Assembly (NCBI RefSeq): GCF_024708915.1
Contig: NZ_JANJXQ010000161.1
Coordinates: forward strand, 1 to 18,853
Length of the DNA stretch: 18,853 nucleotides
Source: Thiobacillus sp.
GTDB lineage: Bacteria; Pseudomonadota; Gammaproteobacteria; Burkholderiales; Thiobacillaceae
Direction of reading: 5' to 3'
A program made the translations under genes and the position numbers. Within the stretch, counting starts at the first letter, position 1; each line of letters begins with the position of its first letter. The notes beneath the pieces are model-generated. The model saw only the letters and a program-made list of their open reading frames with translations, made no database searches and was not told where the DNA came from. This document shows, in pieces, positions 1-8,253 of the stretch.

Positions 1-615
1 CGCCGCCACATAGCCCCGCGCCGCCCATACCTGGGCATCCATCGCGCCGAACAGCGCGGCGTTGGCATGCAGATAAAAATCGTAAACGAACAATCCGCCC
101 AGCCCCAGGCAGAGAAACTTGATCGCCCAGCGGTCTTCCGGGCGCGTGCTGCGGTAGACCTGTTCGACCAGCACCAGCCCCATCACGGTGAGCAGCACCA
201 GTCCCAGGTTGCCGGCCCATTGCGCCAGCACCGGCCGGGTGGGAGCGATGAAGTGGAGTGCGCTGGCGAGCAGCAGGCCGCCGACAAGCAGGCCGCCGAG
301 AATACGCATGAAACGCAGTGGCGCGGGCAGTACGGTGCCCGGCGGCAGGCGCAGCCGCAGGATGTAGAACAGCAGCGCCAGCCAGGCGCCGTTGCGCGCC
401 ACTTCGGCGGCGAGTTCCTGCCGCGGCGCCAACAGTCCCCAGGCGGTGAGTGCCGACAGCGCGCCCCAGACGGCGCTGAGCCCGGTGGCGAGCACCAGCA
501 GCCGCCCCTGCGGCCGCCGCCGCCAACTGGCGACAATGAGGCCGGACAGCCCCAGATAGGCCAGGGTTGCCAAGCCATAGCCGACAGTCGCCAGGAGGAA
601 CAGAGTGTCGGGCAT
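1..615 (-). CDS. prsK: PrsK-like PEP-CTERM system histidine kinase, N-terminal part (cut by window edge)
   Basis: Translating from the ATG at 615 gives 205 open codons to the window edge, starting MPDTLFLLATVGYGLATLAY. What is visible is a polytopic membrane region of roughly six or more hydrophobic helices (residues about 3-29, 39-62, 76-88, 104-124, 133-150, 166-180). It ends with a stretch containing FVYDFYLHANAALFGAMD and WAARGYV. From knowledge of the family this matches the membrane sensor part of PrsK, the histidine kinase that accompanies exosortase XrtA and PEP-CTERM loci and works with the response regulator PrsR. The GAF-like and kinase domains would lie to the left of the window and cannot be seen. 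The start is 22 bp downstream of the stop of the XrtA-type sugar transferase, which is the usual PrsK neighbour, so the two are probably co-transcribed. The assignment rests on the membrane region and on context. Confidence 0.75.
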   Translation of the reverse strand, partial: MPDTLFLLATVGYGLATLAYLGLSGLIVASWRRRPQGRLLVLATGLSAVWGALSALTAWGLLAPRQELAAEVARNGAWLALLFYILRLRLPPGTVLPAPLRFMRILGGLLVGGLLLASALHFIAPTRPVLAQWAGNLGLVLLTVMGLVLVEQVYRSTRPEDRWAIKFLCLGLGGLFVYDFYLHANAALFGAMDAQVWAARGYVAA

Positions 616-637
616 GGAGACGGCTTCAGGCGCGCGC

Positions 638-2032
638 TCAGCGCACGCCCTTCCCCCACAGCACCACCTGGGCAGTCTGGAACAGGATCATCAGATCGAG
701 AAACAGGCTGTGGTTTTTGACGTAATAGAGGTCGTACTGCAGCTTGTGCATGGCGTCCTCGTCGGTCGCGCCGTATGCGTAGCGCACCTGCGCCCAGCCG
801 GTGATGCCGGGCTTGACGGTGTGGCGCACGCCGTAATAAGGGATTTTCTGGGTCAGGTCCTGCACGAAATAAGGGCGTTCGGGGCGCGGGCCGACGAAGC
901 TCATGTCGCCAAAGAATACGTTGAAAATCTGCGGTAATTCGTCGATGCGGGTGCGCCGGATGAAGCGCCCGGTGAGCGTCACGCGGCTGTCGTTCTGACC
1001 GGCCCAGCGCGGTTTGCCGTCTTTTTCGGCGTCGACGCACATGCTGCGGAATTTGAAGATGGTGAAGCTGCGGCATCCCTGGCCGACACGCTCCTGGCGA
1101 TACAAAACGGGGCCGGGGCTTTCCAGTTTGACCAGCAGCGCGGCCAGCGCCATGATCGGCAGGCAGACCACCAGCATGGCGGCGCTGACCAGCAGATCGA
1201 ACAGCCGCTTGACGGTGTCGCGCACGATGCCTTGATGAAATCCTTCGGCCAGGATCATCCAGCTGGCGTTCATCGAATCGAGTTGCAAATGGCCGTTTTC
1301 GCGTTCGAAAAAACTCGACAGTTCGAGGATGCGGATGCCATGCAGCTTGCACTTCAGCAGGTCCTGCATAGGCATGCCGCCGCCGCGGCGGTCGCGTACG
1401 GCGAGGATGATTTCACTGATTTGCAGACGCTGCGCCAGTTCGGGCAGCGGTTCCTGGGTGTCGAGAATGCGGGCATGGTCGACGAAATGGTGACTGCCGC
1501 CCATCGGCAAATAGCCCATTACCTGAATATTGCTGGCATGGCCGCGCTTGGCCAGCAGGGTTTCGATGTGGGCGGCGCGGCTGCCGGTGCCGAGCACGAG
1601 GGCGCGGGTTCTGAGTGCGCCCGTCCGCGTCCAGCGGATGAACAGCGTGCGGCTGAGCAAAATGCCCAGCAGGGCGAGGCCGAACGAGAGCAGGAAGGCG
1701 CCCCGCCCGACCAGCAGGGTGGGGAAGAAATAAAACAGCAGGCTCATTGCCAGCAGGCCGAGTCCGAAGCTCAGGCCGAGGCGCTGCAGCAGCGCACGTA
1801 CGCCGCCCTGCCATTCCAGGTCGTAGAGGCCGCTGGCGGTCATCAGCCCCAGCATGACGGCGGTGAAGGCCAGGGCTTTGGGCAGCAGGGGGCCGAGATC
1901 GTCCGGGATCGTGCCGCTGTCGAGGAACCGGGCGTTGACTCCAGCGTAGATGGCGCCGCCTAGAATCAGCGCTTCGATCGACATCAGCAGCAATAAATTC
2001 AGGGGCACGTAGTGCCGGAAAAATCGGATCAC
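638..2032 (-). CDS. TIGR03013-type XrtA/PEP-CTERM system sugar transferase (polyprenyl-phosphate hexose-1-phosphate transferase)
   Basis: This 464-residue inner-membrane enzyme should start exopolysaccharide synthesis by moving a sugar-1-phosphate from a nucleotide sugar onto undecaprenyl phosphate. The N-terminus has about four membrane helices (residues 10-32, 50-70, 84-105, 112-131). A Rossmann-like CoA-binding segment follows (ALVLGTGSR, 144-152), then the C-terminal bacterial sugar transferase domain. That domain has a membrane anchor (about 277-301), KLESPGPVLYRQERVG (302-317), FKFRSM with DAE (326-336), DELPQ (364-368) and GPRPERPYF (381-389), all conserved in the family. The start is GTG at 2032; no in-frame ATG lies upstream, and the nearby ATG at 2055 runs into a TGA that overlaps the GTG. 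The length and order, with prsK next, fit the glycosyltransferase of exosortase XrtA loci. The exact sugar transferred cannot be read from the sequence. Confidence 0.9.
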   Translation of the reverse strand: MIRFFRHYVPLNLLLLMSIEALILGGAIYAGVNARFLDSGTIPDDLGPLLPKALAFTAVMLGLMTASGLYDLEWQGGVRALLQRLGLSFGLGLLAMSLLFYFFPTLLVGRGAFLLSFGLALLGILLSRTLFIRWTRTGALRTRALVLGTGSRAAHIETLLAKRGHASNIQVMGYLPMGGSHHFVDHARILDTQEPLPELAQRLQISEIILAVRDRRGGGMPMQDLLKCKLHGIRILELSSFFERENGHLQLDSMNASWMILAEGFHQGIVRDTVKRLFDLLVSAAMLVVCLPIMALAALLVKLESPGPVLYRQERVGQGCRSFTIFKFRSMCVDAEKDGKPRWAGQNDSRVTLTGRFIRRTRIDELPQIFNVFFGDMSFVGPRPERPYFVQDLTQKIPYYGVRHTVKPGITGWAQVRYAYGATDEDAMHKLQYDLYYVKNHSLFLDLMILFQTAQVVLWGKGVR

Positions 2033-2104
2033 GGCTGTTCGCTCGAAAGAATCATGTGGTGCGTTTCAGCATCATTCATGCCAGAGTGGGTGCTGAGAGA
2101 TGGC

Positions 2105-2680
2105 TCAAATCAGGCCCCGTACCTGGGGCAGGCGCAGGCGCCGCGGGCTGCCGTCCGCCTGTAGGCGTTTCATGTTGCGCAGTTCGGCGGCGGGGTAGAC
2201 GACAATGTCGACCGGCGCGCGCGGATCGTCGATGATGAAGCGCGGATAGGCGCGCCCCGCGGCGTCCGGTGCGCGCTGTTCGCCGGCCTGGTAGGGCGCA
2301 GCCTGGCGCATCAGCAGGAACTCGACATCCTTCTGGTCGTCGGTGAAGAGCTGCAGGTTGATGTCGGTATAGCGCCCTGCGGTGCCGTTGAGCACCGGGC
2401 CGGTCAGGTGGGGATCGAAAGCCGCCAGCTGCTCCATGTATTCAATGGCGACTTGCCGTAGCAGCGTGAGCTGGGCGCGCGTTTCGTCGGCCTGGTAGAG
2501 AGCCTGATAGCTGCGCAGCGCTTCCTCGATTTGCTGGTTGTCGGGCAGGTTGTTGCTGTCGGGAGCGCCCAATTGGCGCGCCGCCTTGCGTTTGGCGCTG
2601 CCATAATCGAGGCTGCCGTCTTCCGCCAGCATGCGTGCCGCTGCATGGGCAATGCGGCGGCGCATGTCCTGATGTTTCAT
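2105..2680 (-). CDS. Conserved hypothetical protein with nucleotidyltransferase-like core and altered active site
   Basis: A soluble protein of about 191 residues, with no signal peptide or membrane segment. The first third is charged and helical (MKHQDMRRRIAHAAARML). The middle has a stretch resembling the catalytic core of Pol-beta-type nucleotidyltransferases: GPVLNGTAG, then TDINLQLF, then a later VDIVVYP. In active members the first motif is normally G-S followed by D-x-D. Here the second acidic position is Asn (DIN), so catalysis is doubtful. This reading is inference from motif spacing. The ATG at 2680 overlaps the TGA of the penicillin-binding protein gene (ATGA), which argues for translational coupling and against the GTG six codons upstream at 2698. 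The family is conserved in betaproteobacteria as far as I recall, but I know of no established function. Confidence 0.7.
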   Translation of the reverse strand: MKHQDMRRRIAHAAARMLAEDGSLDYGSAKRKAARQLGAPDSNNLPDNQQIEEALRSYQALYQADETRAQLTLLRQVAIEYMEQLAAFDPHLTGPVLNGTAGRYTDINLQLFTDDQKDVEFLLMRQAAPYQAGEQRAPDAAGRAYPRFIIDDPRAPVDIVVYPAAELRNMKRLQADGSPRRLRLPQVRGLI

Positions 2681-5058
2681 AGCGGGGTTCCGGGCCACGC
2701 CGGAGCCGGAGGGGCCGATTCGGCGGGATTGGCCGGATCGCTGTTCCAGTCTGCGGGCGGCGCCTCGGGCGGCGGGAATTCCTGATAGAAATGCTCCACC
2801 ATGCCGCTTCCTTTGTCGCCCAGCCAGTCACCCAGTAGTTCACCCAGCATGGTGTCCGGCAGGCGGGTACCGGTGGTCGGGTCGATTTTCACGCTGACGA
2901 TGCCGCCGGGCATCGCCCAGCCCGTCTGCGGCGTCCCCTTGAGCGCCACATCCATGAAACTCATCCAGATCGGCAGCGCCGACTGGGAGCCCGTCTCGCG
3001 CCGTCCCAGCGAGCGCGGCTGGTCGTAGCCCATCCAGACGATCGCTACCAGGCCGGGGTTGTAGCCGGCGAACCAGGTATCGCGCGCGTCGTTGGTGGTG
3101 CCGGTCTTGCCGGCGATGTCGCTGCGCCCCAGCTGGCCGGCGCGCGCGGCGGTACCGTAACGCACCACGTCCTGCATCATGTTGGTCATCAGCCAGGCAT
3201 TGCGCGGGTCGATCACGCGTGGCGCGTTGCCGCCGGCCTGTTGCGGGCTGGCCTGCATCAGCAGCCGTCCGTCCTTGTCGTACACCTTGTCGATCAGATA
3301 GGGTTTGACGCCGAAGCCGCCGTTGGCGAACACCCCATAGGCCGCGGCCATCTGCAGCGGGGTGACGCTGCCGGCGCCCAGCGCCATGGTGAGATAGGGC
3401 GGGTGCCGCGCCGGGTCGAAGCCGAAGCGGCGGATGTAGTCGCGCGCGTAATACGGGCCGATGCCTTGCAGAATGCGTATCGACACCAGGTTGAGCGATT
3501 TGGTCAGTGCGCTGCGCATGCGCACCGGGCCGCTGGTGCTGCCGTCGTAATTCTGTGGTTCCCAGGCGGTGCCGCCGGCTTCTTCTGCGGCCAGCGACAG
3601 CGGCGCGTCGTTGACGATGGTGGCGGGGGTATAGCCTTTTTCCAGCGCCGCAGAGTAGATGAAGGGCTTGAAACTCGATCCCGGCTGCCGCCAGGCCTGG
3701 GTGACGCGGTTGAATTTGTTGCGGTTGAAATCGAACCCGCCGACCAGCGCGGTGATGGCGCCGTCCTGCGGGTTCAGGGCGACGAGCGCGGCTTCGACCT
3801 CGGGCAGCTGCGCCAGCCGCCAGTGCGGCTTGCGGCCCGTCGCCTGCACGCGCACCACCGCGCCGGGGCTGAGTTGCCGCCCTTTTTTGCCGGCCACCCA
3901 GTTGGCCACCCACTTCAGCGAGTTGTCGGAAATGTCGACCACGGTGCCGTCGTGCAATTGGGCGCGGATGAGCTTGGCGCTGGCAGCCACGACCACGGCG
4001 GGCTGCATGTCGCTGACGGGGGCGAGGTCTTCCAGTGCGCTGGCAATGGCGGCTTCGCGCTGCGTCTTGTCGGCGGGCAGGCTGAGCTGCTTTTCCGGTC
4101 CCCGATAGCCGTGGCGCTGGTCGTAATCGGCGATGCCATGCCACACCGCCTGGTTGGCTGCGGCCTGCTGGGCGCGCCTCAGGGTGGTGACCGCCTTGTA
4201 GCCGGAACTGTAGATCGATTCACCGTATTTTTCGAACAATGTCTGGCGCACCATTTCGGCTACGTAGTCGGCGGTTACGTCGGTCTGTCGGCGTGCCTGG
4301 CGGATGACCAGCTTCTGCTTGACGGCAGCCTGCCAGGTGGGCTGGTCGATGAACTTGAGCGTGCGCATGCGGCCCAGCACATATTCCTGGCGCGCCTTGG
4401 CGCGTGGGAAATTGACTACCGGGTTGTAGCGTGAGGGCGCCTTCGGCAGTCCCGCCAGCATGGCGAACTCGGCCAGCGACAGCTCGTGCATCGGCTTGCC
4501 GAAGTAAGTGCGCGCTGCGGCCTCGAAGCCGTAGGCACGCTGGCCGAGGTAGATCTGGTTGATGTAGAGCTCGAGGATTTTGTCCTTCGACAGATTGTGC
4601 TCGATCTTCATCGCCAGCATGGCTTCCGACAGCTTGCGGGTCAGCGTTTTTTCGTTCGACAGGAAGAAGTTGCGTGCCACCTGCATGGTGATGGTGGACG
4701 CGCCTTCCTTGGCGCCTCCGGACAGCAGGTTCGATCCTGCGGCGCGCAATATTCCCAGCGTATCCACGCCGCCATGGGTGTAGAAGCGCTCGTCTTCGGC
4801 GGCGATGATCGCCTGTTTCATGTATTGCGGAACCTTGTCGATGGCGATGAAAGCACGGCGTTCCTCGCCGAATTCGCCGATCAAGGCGTCGTCAGCCGTG
4901 TAGATGCGCAGCGGCAGCTTGGGTTTGTAATCGGTTAGCGCTTCAAGCGGAGGCAGGTTGGGGTAGATCAGTGCTGCCGCCAGTCCGGCCAATGCCGTGC
5001 CGACCACACCGAGGCTGACAATCAGTGCCAATACGTAATGCCACCATTTGGAAAACAT
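2677..5058 (-). CDS. mrcA: Penicillin-binding protein 1A, bifunctional glycosyltransferase/transpeptidase
   Basis: A class A penicillin-binding protein of 793 residues (also called PonA) that polymerises lipid II glycans and cross-links the peptides in the periplasm. The single N-terminal membrane anchor spans residues 8-32. The GT51 domain shows EDERFYTHGG (catalytic Glu near 88), GASTITMQ (119-126) and ILELYINQIYLG with the second Glu near 163. A PBP1A-type OB-like insert follows (about 350-415). The transpeptidase domain has SSFK (active Ser461), SLN (521-523) and KTGTT (651-655), all intact. The start at 5058 is chosen because AAGGAA lies just upstream and MFSKWWHYVLAL is the normal beginning; a longer frame back to 5145 adds only Cys- and Arg-rich residues unlike the family. 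Divergent placement against pilM is the arrangement known from Pseudomonas and Neisseria. The gene ends in a 4-bp overlap with the next one. Confidence 0.95.
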   Translation of the reverse strand: MFSKWWHYVLALIVSLGVVGTALAGLAAALIYPNLPPLEALTDYKPKLPLRIYTADDALIGEFGEERRAFIAIDKVPQYMKQAIIAAEDERFYTHGGVDTLGILRAAGSNLLSGGAKEGASTITMQVARNFFLSNEKTLTRKLSEAMLAMKIEHNLSKDKILELYINQIYLGQRAYGFEAAARTYFGKPMHELSLAEFAMLAGLPKAPSRYNPVVNFPRAKARQEYVLGRMRTLKFIDQPTWQAAVKQKLVIRQARRQTDVTADYVAEMVRQTLFEKYGESIYSSGYKAVTTLRRAQQAAANQAVWHGIADYDQRHGYRGPEKQLSLPADKTQREAAIASALEDLAPVSDMQPAVVVAASAKLIRAQLHDGTVVDISDNSLKWVANWVAGKKGRQLSPGAVVRVQATGRKPHWRLAQLPEVEAALVALNPQDGAITALVGGFDFNRNKFNRVTQAWRQPGSSFKPFIYSAALEKGYTPATIVNDAPLSLAAEEAGGTAWEPQNYDGSTSGPVRMRSALTKSLNLVSIRILQGIGPYYARDYIRRFGFDPARHPPYLTMALGAGSVTPLQMAAAYGVFANGGFGVKPYLIDKVYDKDGRLLMQASPQQAGGNAPRVIDPRNAWLMTNMMQDVVRYGTAARAGQLGRSDIAGKTGTTNDARDTWFAGYNPGLVAIVWMGYDQPRSLGRRETGSQSALPIWMSFMDVALKGTPQTGWAMPGGIVSVKIDPTTGTRLPDTMLGELLGDWLGDKGSGMVEHFYQEFPPPEAPPADWNSDPANPAESAPPAPAWPGTPL

Positions 5059-5430
5059 CCGGTTCCTTAATATCGAGACGGCATGAAAATGCCTGCAACA
5101 GCCGCACCCTTTTCCGATCCCGCATCGGCCGGCCCGCGGGGCCATCTCATACCCCGCTGTATTTTAATGGCCGGTTGATGCGGCTCCTGCCATGAGGCCT
5201 TAATACAGTAAGCCTGATGGCTATCCCGTTTCAAATTCAGGGTGGAATCGGCTACGTGATGTCTAAAGTTTCCGGCGATTATAGGCGTTAGTGGTGTTGG
5301 AAATTGGACACAGTTGTTCAACTCTTGCAGAGCGGTGAGAAAAAAACTGTTAAAAACCGTGTGTTGTTGCTAGCATTTAAAAAAAATAACAAGAAAATGC
5401 GCCAACTCACAGAAGCGTAAAGGAAATCCC
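5059..5430. promoter_or_regulatory. Divergent intergenic region between mrcA and pilM
   Basis: These 372 bp hold no credible gene and carry the promoters of both divergent units. The pilM-proximal 100 bp (about 5336-5425) are strikingly A-rich, with runs of A at 5341-5346 and 5379-5386, in contrast to the GC-rich genes around them. A weak plus-strand candidate has TAGCAT at 5371-5376 as -10 and CTGTTA at 5347-5352 as -35. A ribosome-binding site AAAGGAA sits at 5419-5425, ahead of the TTG start of pilM. No sigma-54 type element was recognised. On the minus strand AAGGAA precedes the mrcA ATG. The role as a promoter region is inferred from gene orientation. Confidence 0.5.
5205..5234 (-). promoter_or_regulatory. 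Candidate sigma-70 promoter for mrcA
   Basis: Reading the minus strand, TTGAAA (5234-5229) is separated by 18 bp from TACTGT (5210-5205). This resembles a -35/-10 pair with a good -35 and a modest -10. Transcription would begin near 5198, leaving an untranslated leader of about 140 nt before the mrcA ATG at 5058. It is a visual match only, without experimental or statistical support. Confidence 0.25.
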
Positions 5431-6519
5431 TTGCACCTGAATATCAACCTGGACTGGCTGTCTGCCAAAAGTCTACCCATCCTGGGACTCGACATCAGTA
5501 CGACCGCGGTCAAGCTGGTGGAGCTGTCCGACGCAGGCAAGGGGATGATGCGGGTAGAGCGCTATGTCATCGAGCCTTTACCCAAGGATGCCGTGACCGA
5601 CGGCAACATCGCCAACCTCGACCAGGTGGCGGATACCTTGCGTACCGCCTGGAAGGAGCTCGGCACGCGGGTCAGGAACGTTGCGCTGGCATTGCCGTCG
5701 TCGGCGGTCATCACCAAGAAAATACTGGCCCCGGCCAGCCTGAAGGGCATCGATCTGGAAAACCAGGTGGAAACCGAGGCCAACCAGGTCATCCCCTTCT
5801 CGCTGGACGAAGTGAATCTGGACTTCCAGGTGCTGGGCCCCTCGCCCGCCAGCCCGGACGACGTGCAAATCCTGCTGGCTGCCGCGCGCAAGGAAAAAGT
5901 CGAAGACCGGGTGGCGGCCGTCGAAGCGGCCGGCCTCAAGGCGCTCATCATGGACGTCGAATCCTATGCCACGCAAACCGCGTACGAACAGATCGCGCAC
6001 TTGCTGCCCAACAGCGGCGACGGCCAGACCGTGGCGATCATCGATGTGGGCGCGCAGAACATGCACATCAACATCCTCAACGACAACGAGTCGGTTTACC
6101 TGCGCGAGCACGGTTTCGGCGGCAACCAGCTCAACAACGAAATTTCGCGCCGTTATGGCATGACCAGCGAGGAGGCGGAAAACGCCAAGCGCCGCGGCAC
6201 GCTGCCGGAAAGCTACGACATGGAAGTGCTGCAGCCCTACAGCGAAACCCTGGCGATGGAAATCGGCCGCGCCTTGCAGCTGTTCACCACGTCGACCCAG
6301 TACCGCAAGGTCGATCAGATCCTGCTGGCCGGCGGCGGTGCCATGATTCCCGGCATCGATGAAGTGGTCAGCCAGCGCACCGGCACCCCGACCCTGGTCG
6401 TCAATCCGTTTGCCAACATGGCAGTCGGCTCCAAAATCCGGCCGCAGGCATTGACCGCCGATGCGCCTTCCCTGTTCGTCGCCTGTGGCCTCGCCATGCG
6501 GAGGTTCGACCCGCAATGA
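5431..6519 (+). CDS. pilM: Type IV pilus assembly protein PilM (actin-like ATPase)
   Basis: A cytoplasmic actin/FtsA-like ATP-binding protein of 362 residues that binds the N-terminal tail of PilN and links the pilus alignment complex to the cytoplasmic side. Visible nucleotide-binding motifs are GLDISTTAVKLVEL (19-32), IIDVGAQNMHINIL (phosphate-2 region) and LAGGGAMIPGIDEVV (adenosine motif) near the C-terminus. The length is normal for PilM. The start is TTG at 5431, supported by AAAGGAA seven bases upstream. The first in-frame ATG comes only after the phosphate-1 motif, so TTG is required. pilM is the first gene of pilMNOPQ and overlaps pilN by 4 bp (ATGA), which suggests translational coupling. 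Confidence 0.96.
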   Translation: MHLNINLDWLSAKSLPILGLDISTTAVKLVELSDAGKGMMRVERYVIEPLPKDAVTDGNIANLDQVADTLRTAWKELGTRVRNVALALPSSAVITKKILAPASLKGIDLENQVETEANQVIPFSLDEVNLDFQVLGPSPASPDDVQILLAAARKEKVEDRVAAVEAAGLKALIMDVESYATQTAYEQIAHLLPNSGDGQTVAIIDVGAQNMHINILNDNESVYLREHGFGGNQLNNEISRRYGMTSEEAENAKRRGTLPESYDMEVLQPYSETLAMEIGRALQLFTTSTQYRKVDQILLAGGGAMIPGIDEVVSQRTGTPTLVVNPFANMAVGSKIRPQALTADAPSLFVACGLAMRRFDPQ

Positions 6520-7094
6520 TACGCATCAACCTGCTCCCCCACCGCGAACTGAAACGCGCCGCACGGCGCCGCCAGTTCAACATCCTGCTCGGCATCGCTG
6601 TCGCGGCGGGCGTCGTTGCCGTCATTCTCGGCCACAGCCTGATCGCCGCCCGCCAGTCGGCGCAGGAGGCCCGCAACAGCTTTCTCGAACAGGAGATCGC
6701 CAAGCTCGATGGCCAGATTGGCGAAATCAAAAAGATTCGCGAACAGACTCAGGCGCTGCTGGAGCGCAAGCAGGTCGTCGAGACCTTGCAGTCCAATCGC
6801 ACCGAAGTCGTTCACCTGTTCGACCAGATGATTCGCCTGCTGCCGGACAGCCTCTACCTGAAATCCTTCAAGCAGGCGGGCGATGTCGTCACCATCAGCG
6901 GCTACACCCAGTCGAGTGCGCGCGTATCCACCCTGATGCGCAATCTGGACAGCTCGCCCTGGTTCGAATCGGCCAATCTGGTCGAAATCAAGGCCACCAC
7001 GGTCAACAACCTGCGCGCCAACGAGTTCATGCTGTCGGTCAAGCAGTCCCGTCAGCAGGCGGACGACGCGAATGACAAAGGGGGCAAAGCATGA
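6516..7094 (+). CDS. pilN: Type IV pilus inner-membrane protein PilN
   Basis: PilN is a bitopic inner-membrane protein of the pilus alignment complex; it dimerises with PilO and holds PilM through its cytoplasmic tail. The sequence begins MIRINLLPHREL, the conserved INLLP motif that docks into PilM. One membrane helix follows (about 24-44), then a periplasmic coiled-coil region (about 50-95) and an alpha/beta ferredoxin-like domain to residue 192. The length fits the family. The ATG overlaps the pilM stop, and its own stop overlaps the pilO start, so the proteins are likely made in matched amounts. Confidence 0.95.
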   Translation: MIRINLLPHRELKRAARRRQFNILLGIAVAAGVVAVILGHSLIAARQSAQEARNSFLEQEIAKLDGQIGEIKKIREQTQALLERKQVVETLQSNRTEVVHLFDQMIRLLPDSLYLKSFKQAGDVVTISGYTQSSARVSTLMRNLDSSPWFESANLVEIKATTVNNLRANEFMLSVKQSRQQADDANDKGGKA

Positions 7095-7711
7095 CCCTGG
7101 ACGAACTCAACAAACTCGATCTGAAAACCCTGGCCGACTGGCCGCTGCCGACCAAGCTCGCGGCACTGGGGTTGCTGTGCGTGGCGATCGTGGCGGCGGG
7201 CTGGTGGTTTGACTGGCGCGGCGGCATGGAGACGCTGGATGCCGCCAAGCAGAAAGAAACCGAGCTGCGCAGCGTGTTCACCACCAAGAAAAATCAGGCC
7301 ATCAATCTGGAGGCCTACAAGAAGCAGCTGGCCGATATCGAGCAGGCCTTCGGCGCGCTGCTGAAGCAGCTGCCCAACAAGCAGGAGATGGATGCCCTGA
7401 TTACCGACGTCAACCAGGCGGGACTGGGGCGCGGCCTGCAGTTCGACCTGTTCAAGCCCGAAGCCGAAACCGCGTCGGAGTTTTACGCGGAAACGCCGAT
7501 CCGCGTCAAGGTCACCGGCGGCTACCATGACGTTGCGGCTTTCGTCAGCGACGTCTCCAAGCTGTCGCGCATCGTCACCCTGCAGGACATTGCCATGGAA
7601 CCCGCCAAGGATGGCGTGCTGAATATGGATGCCGTCGTCAAAACCTATCGCTACCTGGACGATGAGGAACTCATTGCCAGGAAGCAGCAAGCCAAGGAGC
7701 AAAAGAAATGA
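7091..7711 (+). CDS. pilO: Type IV pilus inner-membrane protein PilO
   Basis: PilO pairs with PilN and contacts the lipoprotein PilP in the periplasm. The 206-residue protein has a short cytoplasmic N-terminus, one membrane helix (about 25-43, ALGLLCVAIVAAGWW) and a charged coiled-coil stretch (about 50-100). A compact C-terminal domain includes IRVKVTGGYHDVAAFVSDVS, typical of PilO. It ends in a Lys-rich tail. Four-base ATGA overlaps join it to pilN before and pilP after. Confidence 0.95.
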   Translation: MTLDELNKLDLKTLADWPLPTKLAALGLLCVAIVAAGWWFDWRGGMETLDAAKQKETELRSVFTTKKNQAINLEAYKKQLADIEQAFGALLKQLPNKQEMDALITDVNQAGLGRGLQFDLFKPEAETASEFYAETPIRVKVTGGYHDVAAFVSDVSKLSRIVTLQDIAMEPAKDGVLNMDAVVKTYRYLDDEELIARKQQAKEQKK

Positions 7712-8205
7712 AGCGCCTGGCGCCTGTCATACTCGTGTTGGGCCTGGCCGGCTGCAGCGGCGGCAGCATGGACGACCTGCAAACCTTCGTTGCCGAGACC
7801 GGCCGCGACATGCAGGGAAAAATCGAGCCGCTGCCGCAGGTCAAGGTCTATGAGCCGTTCACCTACAATGCCTTCGATCTGCCCGACCCGTTCAAGTCGA
7901 GAAAGCTGTCGACCGGAGGCGGCGGCGGCATGCAGCCCGACTTCAATCGCCCGAAAGAGCCGCTCGAAGCCTTTTCGCTGGAAACCCTGAAAATGGTTGG
8001 CGCACTGTCCCGGCAAGGCGTGATCCATGCGGTGATCAAAACTCCGGACAATGCGATTTACCACGTCAGGAAAGGCAATTACGTGGGCCAGAATTTCGGC
8101 CTCGTCACGCAGATCGACGATAGCCAGATAAGCTTGCGTGAGATCGTCCAGGATAGCGCCGGGGATTGGTCCGAGCGCGCCAGCACCCTGAATTTGCAAG
8201 AATGA
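7708..8205 (+). CDS. pilP: Type IV pilus lipoprotein PilP
   Basis: PilP is a lipoprotein that bridges the PilN/PilO complex to the secretin PilQ. The N-terminus MKRLAPVILVLGLAGCSGG is a lipoprotein signal with lipobox LAGC and acylated Cys16. A disordered Pro-rich linker carries the conserved YEPFTYNAFDLPDPF stretch (about 50-64), which in the family binds PilQ. The C-terminal beta domain contains ALSRQGVIHAVIKTPDNAIYHV and GNYVGQNFG (about 97-130), as expected. The length of 165 residues is normal. The start overlaps pilO by 4 bp. pilQ follows after 48 bp without an obvious terminator. Confidence 0.95.
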   Translation: MKRLAPVILVLGLAGCSGGSMDDLQTFVAETGRDMQGKIEPLPQVKVYEPFTYNAFDLPDPFKSRKLSTGGGGGMQPDFNRPKEPLEAFSLETLKMVGALSRQGVIHAVIKTPDNAIYHVRKGNYVGQNFGLVTQIDDSQISLREIVQDSAGDWSERASTLNLQE

Positions 8206-8253
8206 TTCGCACCCGGAAGGGTACAAGTAACTCTGAATTCCAAAGAGGCTGAC

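Noticed and set aside
183..1352. Long minus-strand open frame overlapping two genes
   Set aside because: It is out of frame with the sugar transferase and prsK, which both show family motifs. Its translation is Arg/Pro/Cys-rich with no recognisable domain.
2681..2698. Upstream GTG start for the nucleotidyltransferase-like protein
   Set aside because: It would add six residues and enlarge the overlap with mrcA. The ATG at 2680 in an ATGA overlap is the simpler start.
3241..4434. 397-codon plus-strand frame inside mrcA
   Set aside because: It is antisense to intact transpeptidase and OB-domain sequence, with no ribosome-binding site or motif of its own.
5059..5145. N-terminal extension of penicillin-binding protein 1A
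   Set aside because: The extra 29 residues precede the membrane anchor with a Cys/Arg-rich stretch not seen in the family, while the ATG at 5058 has a good ribosome-binding site.
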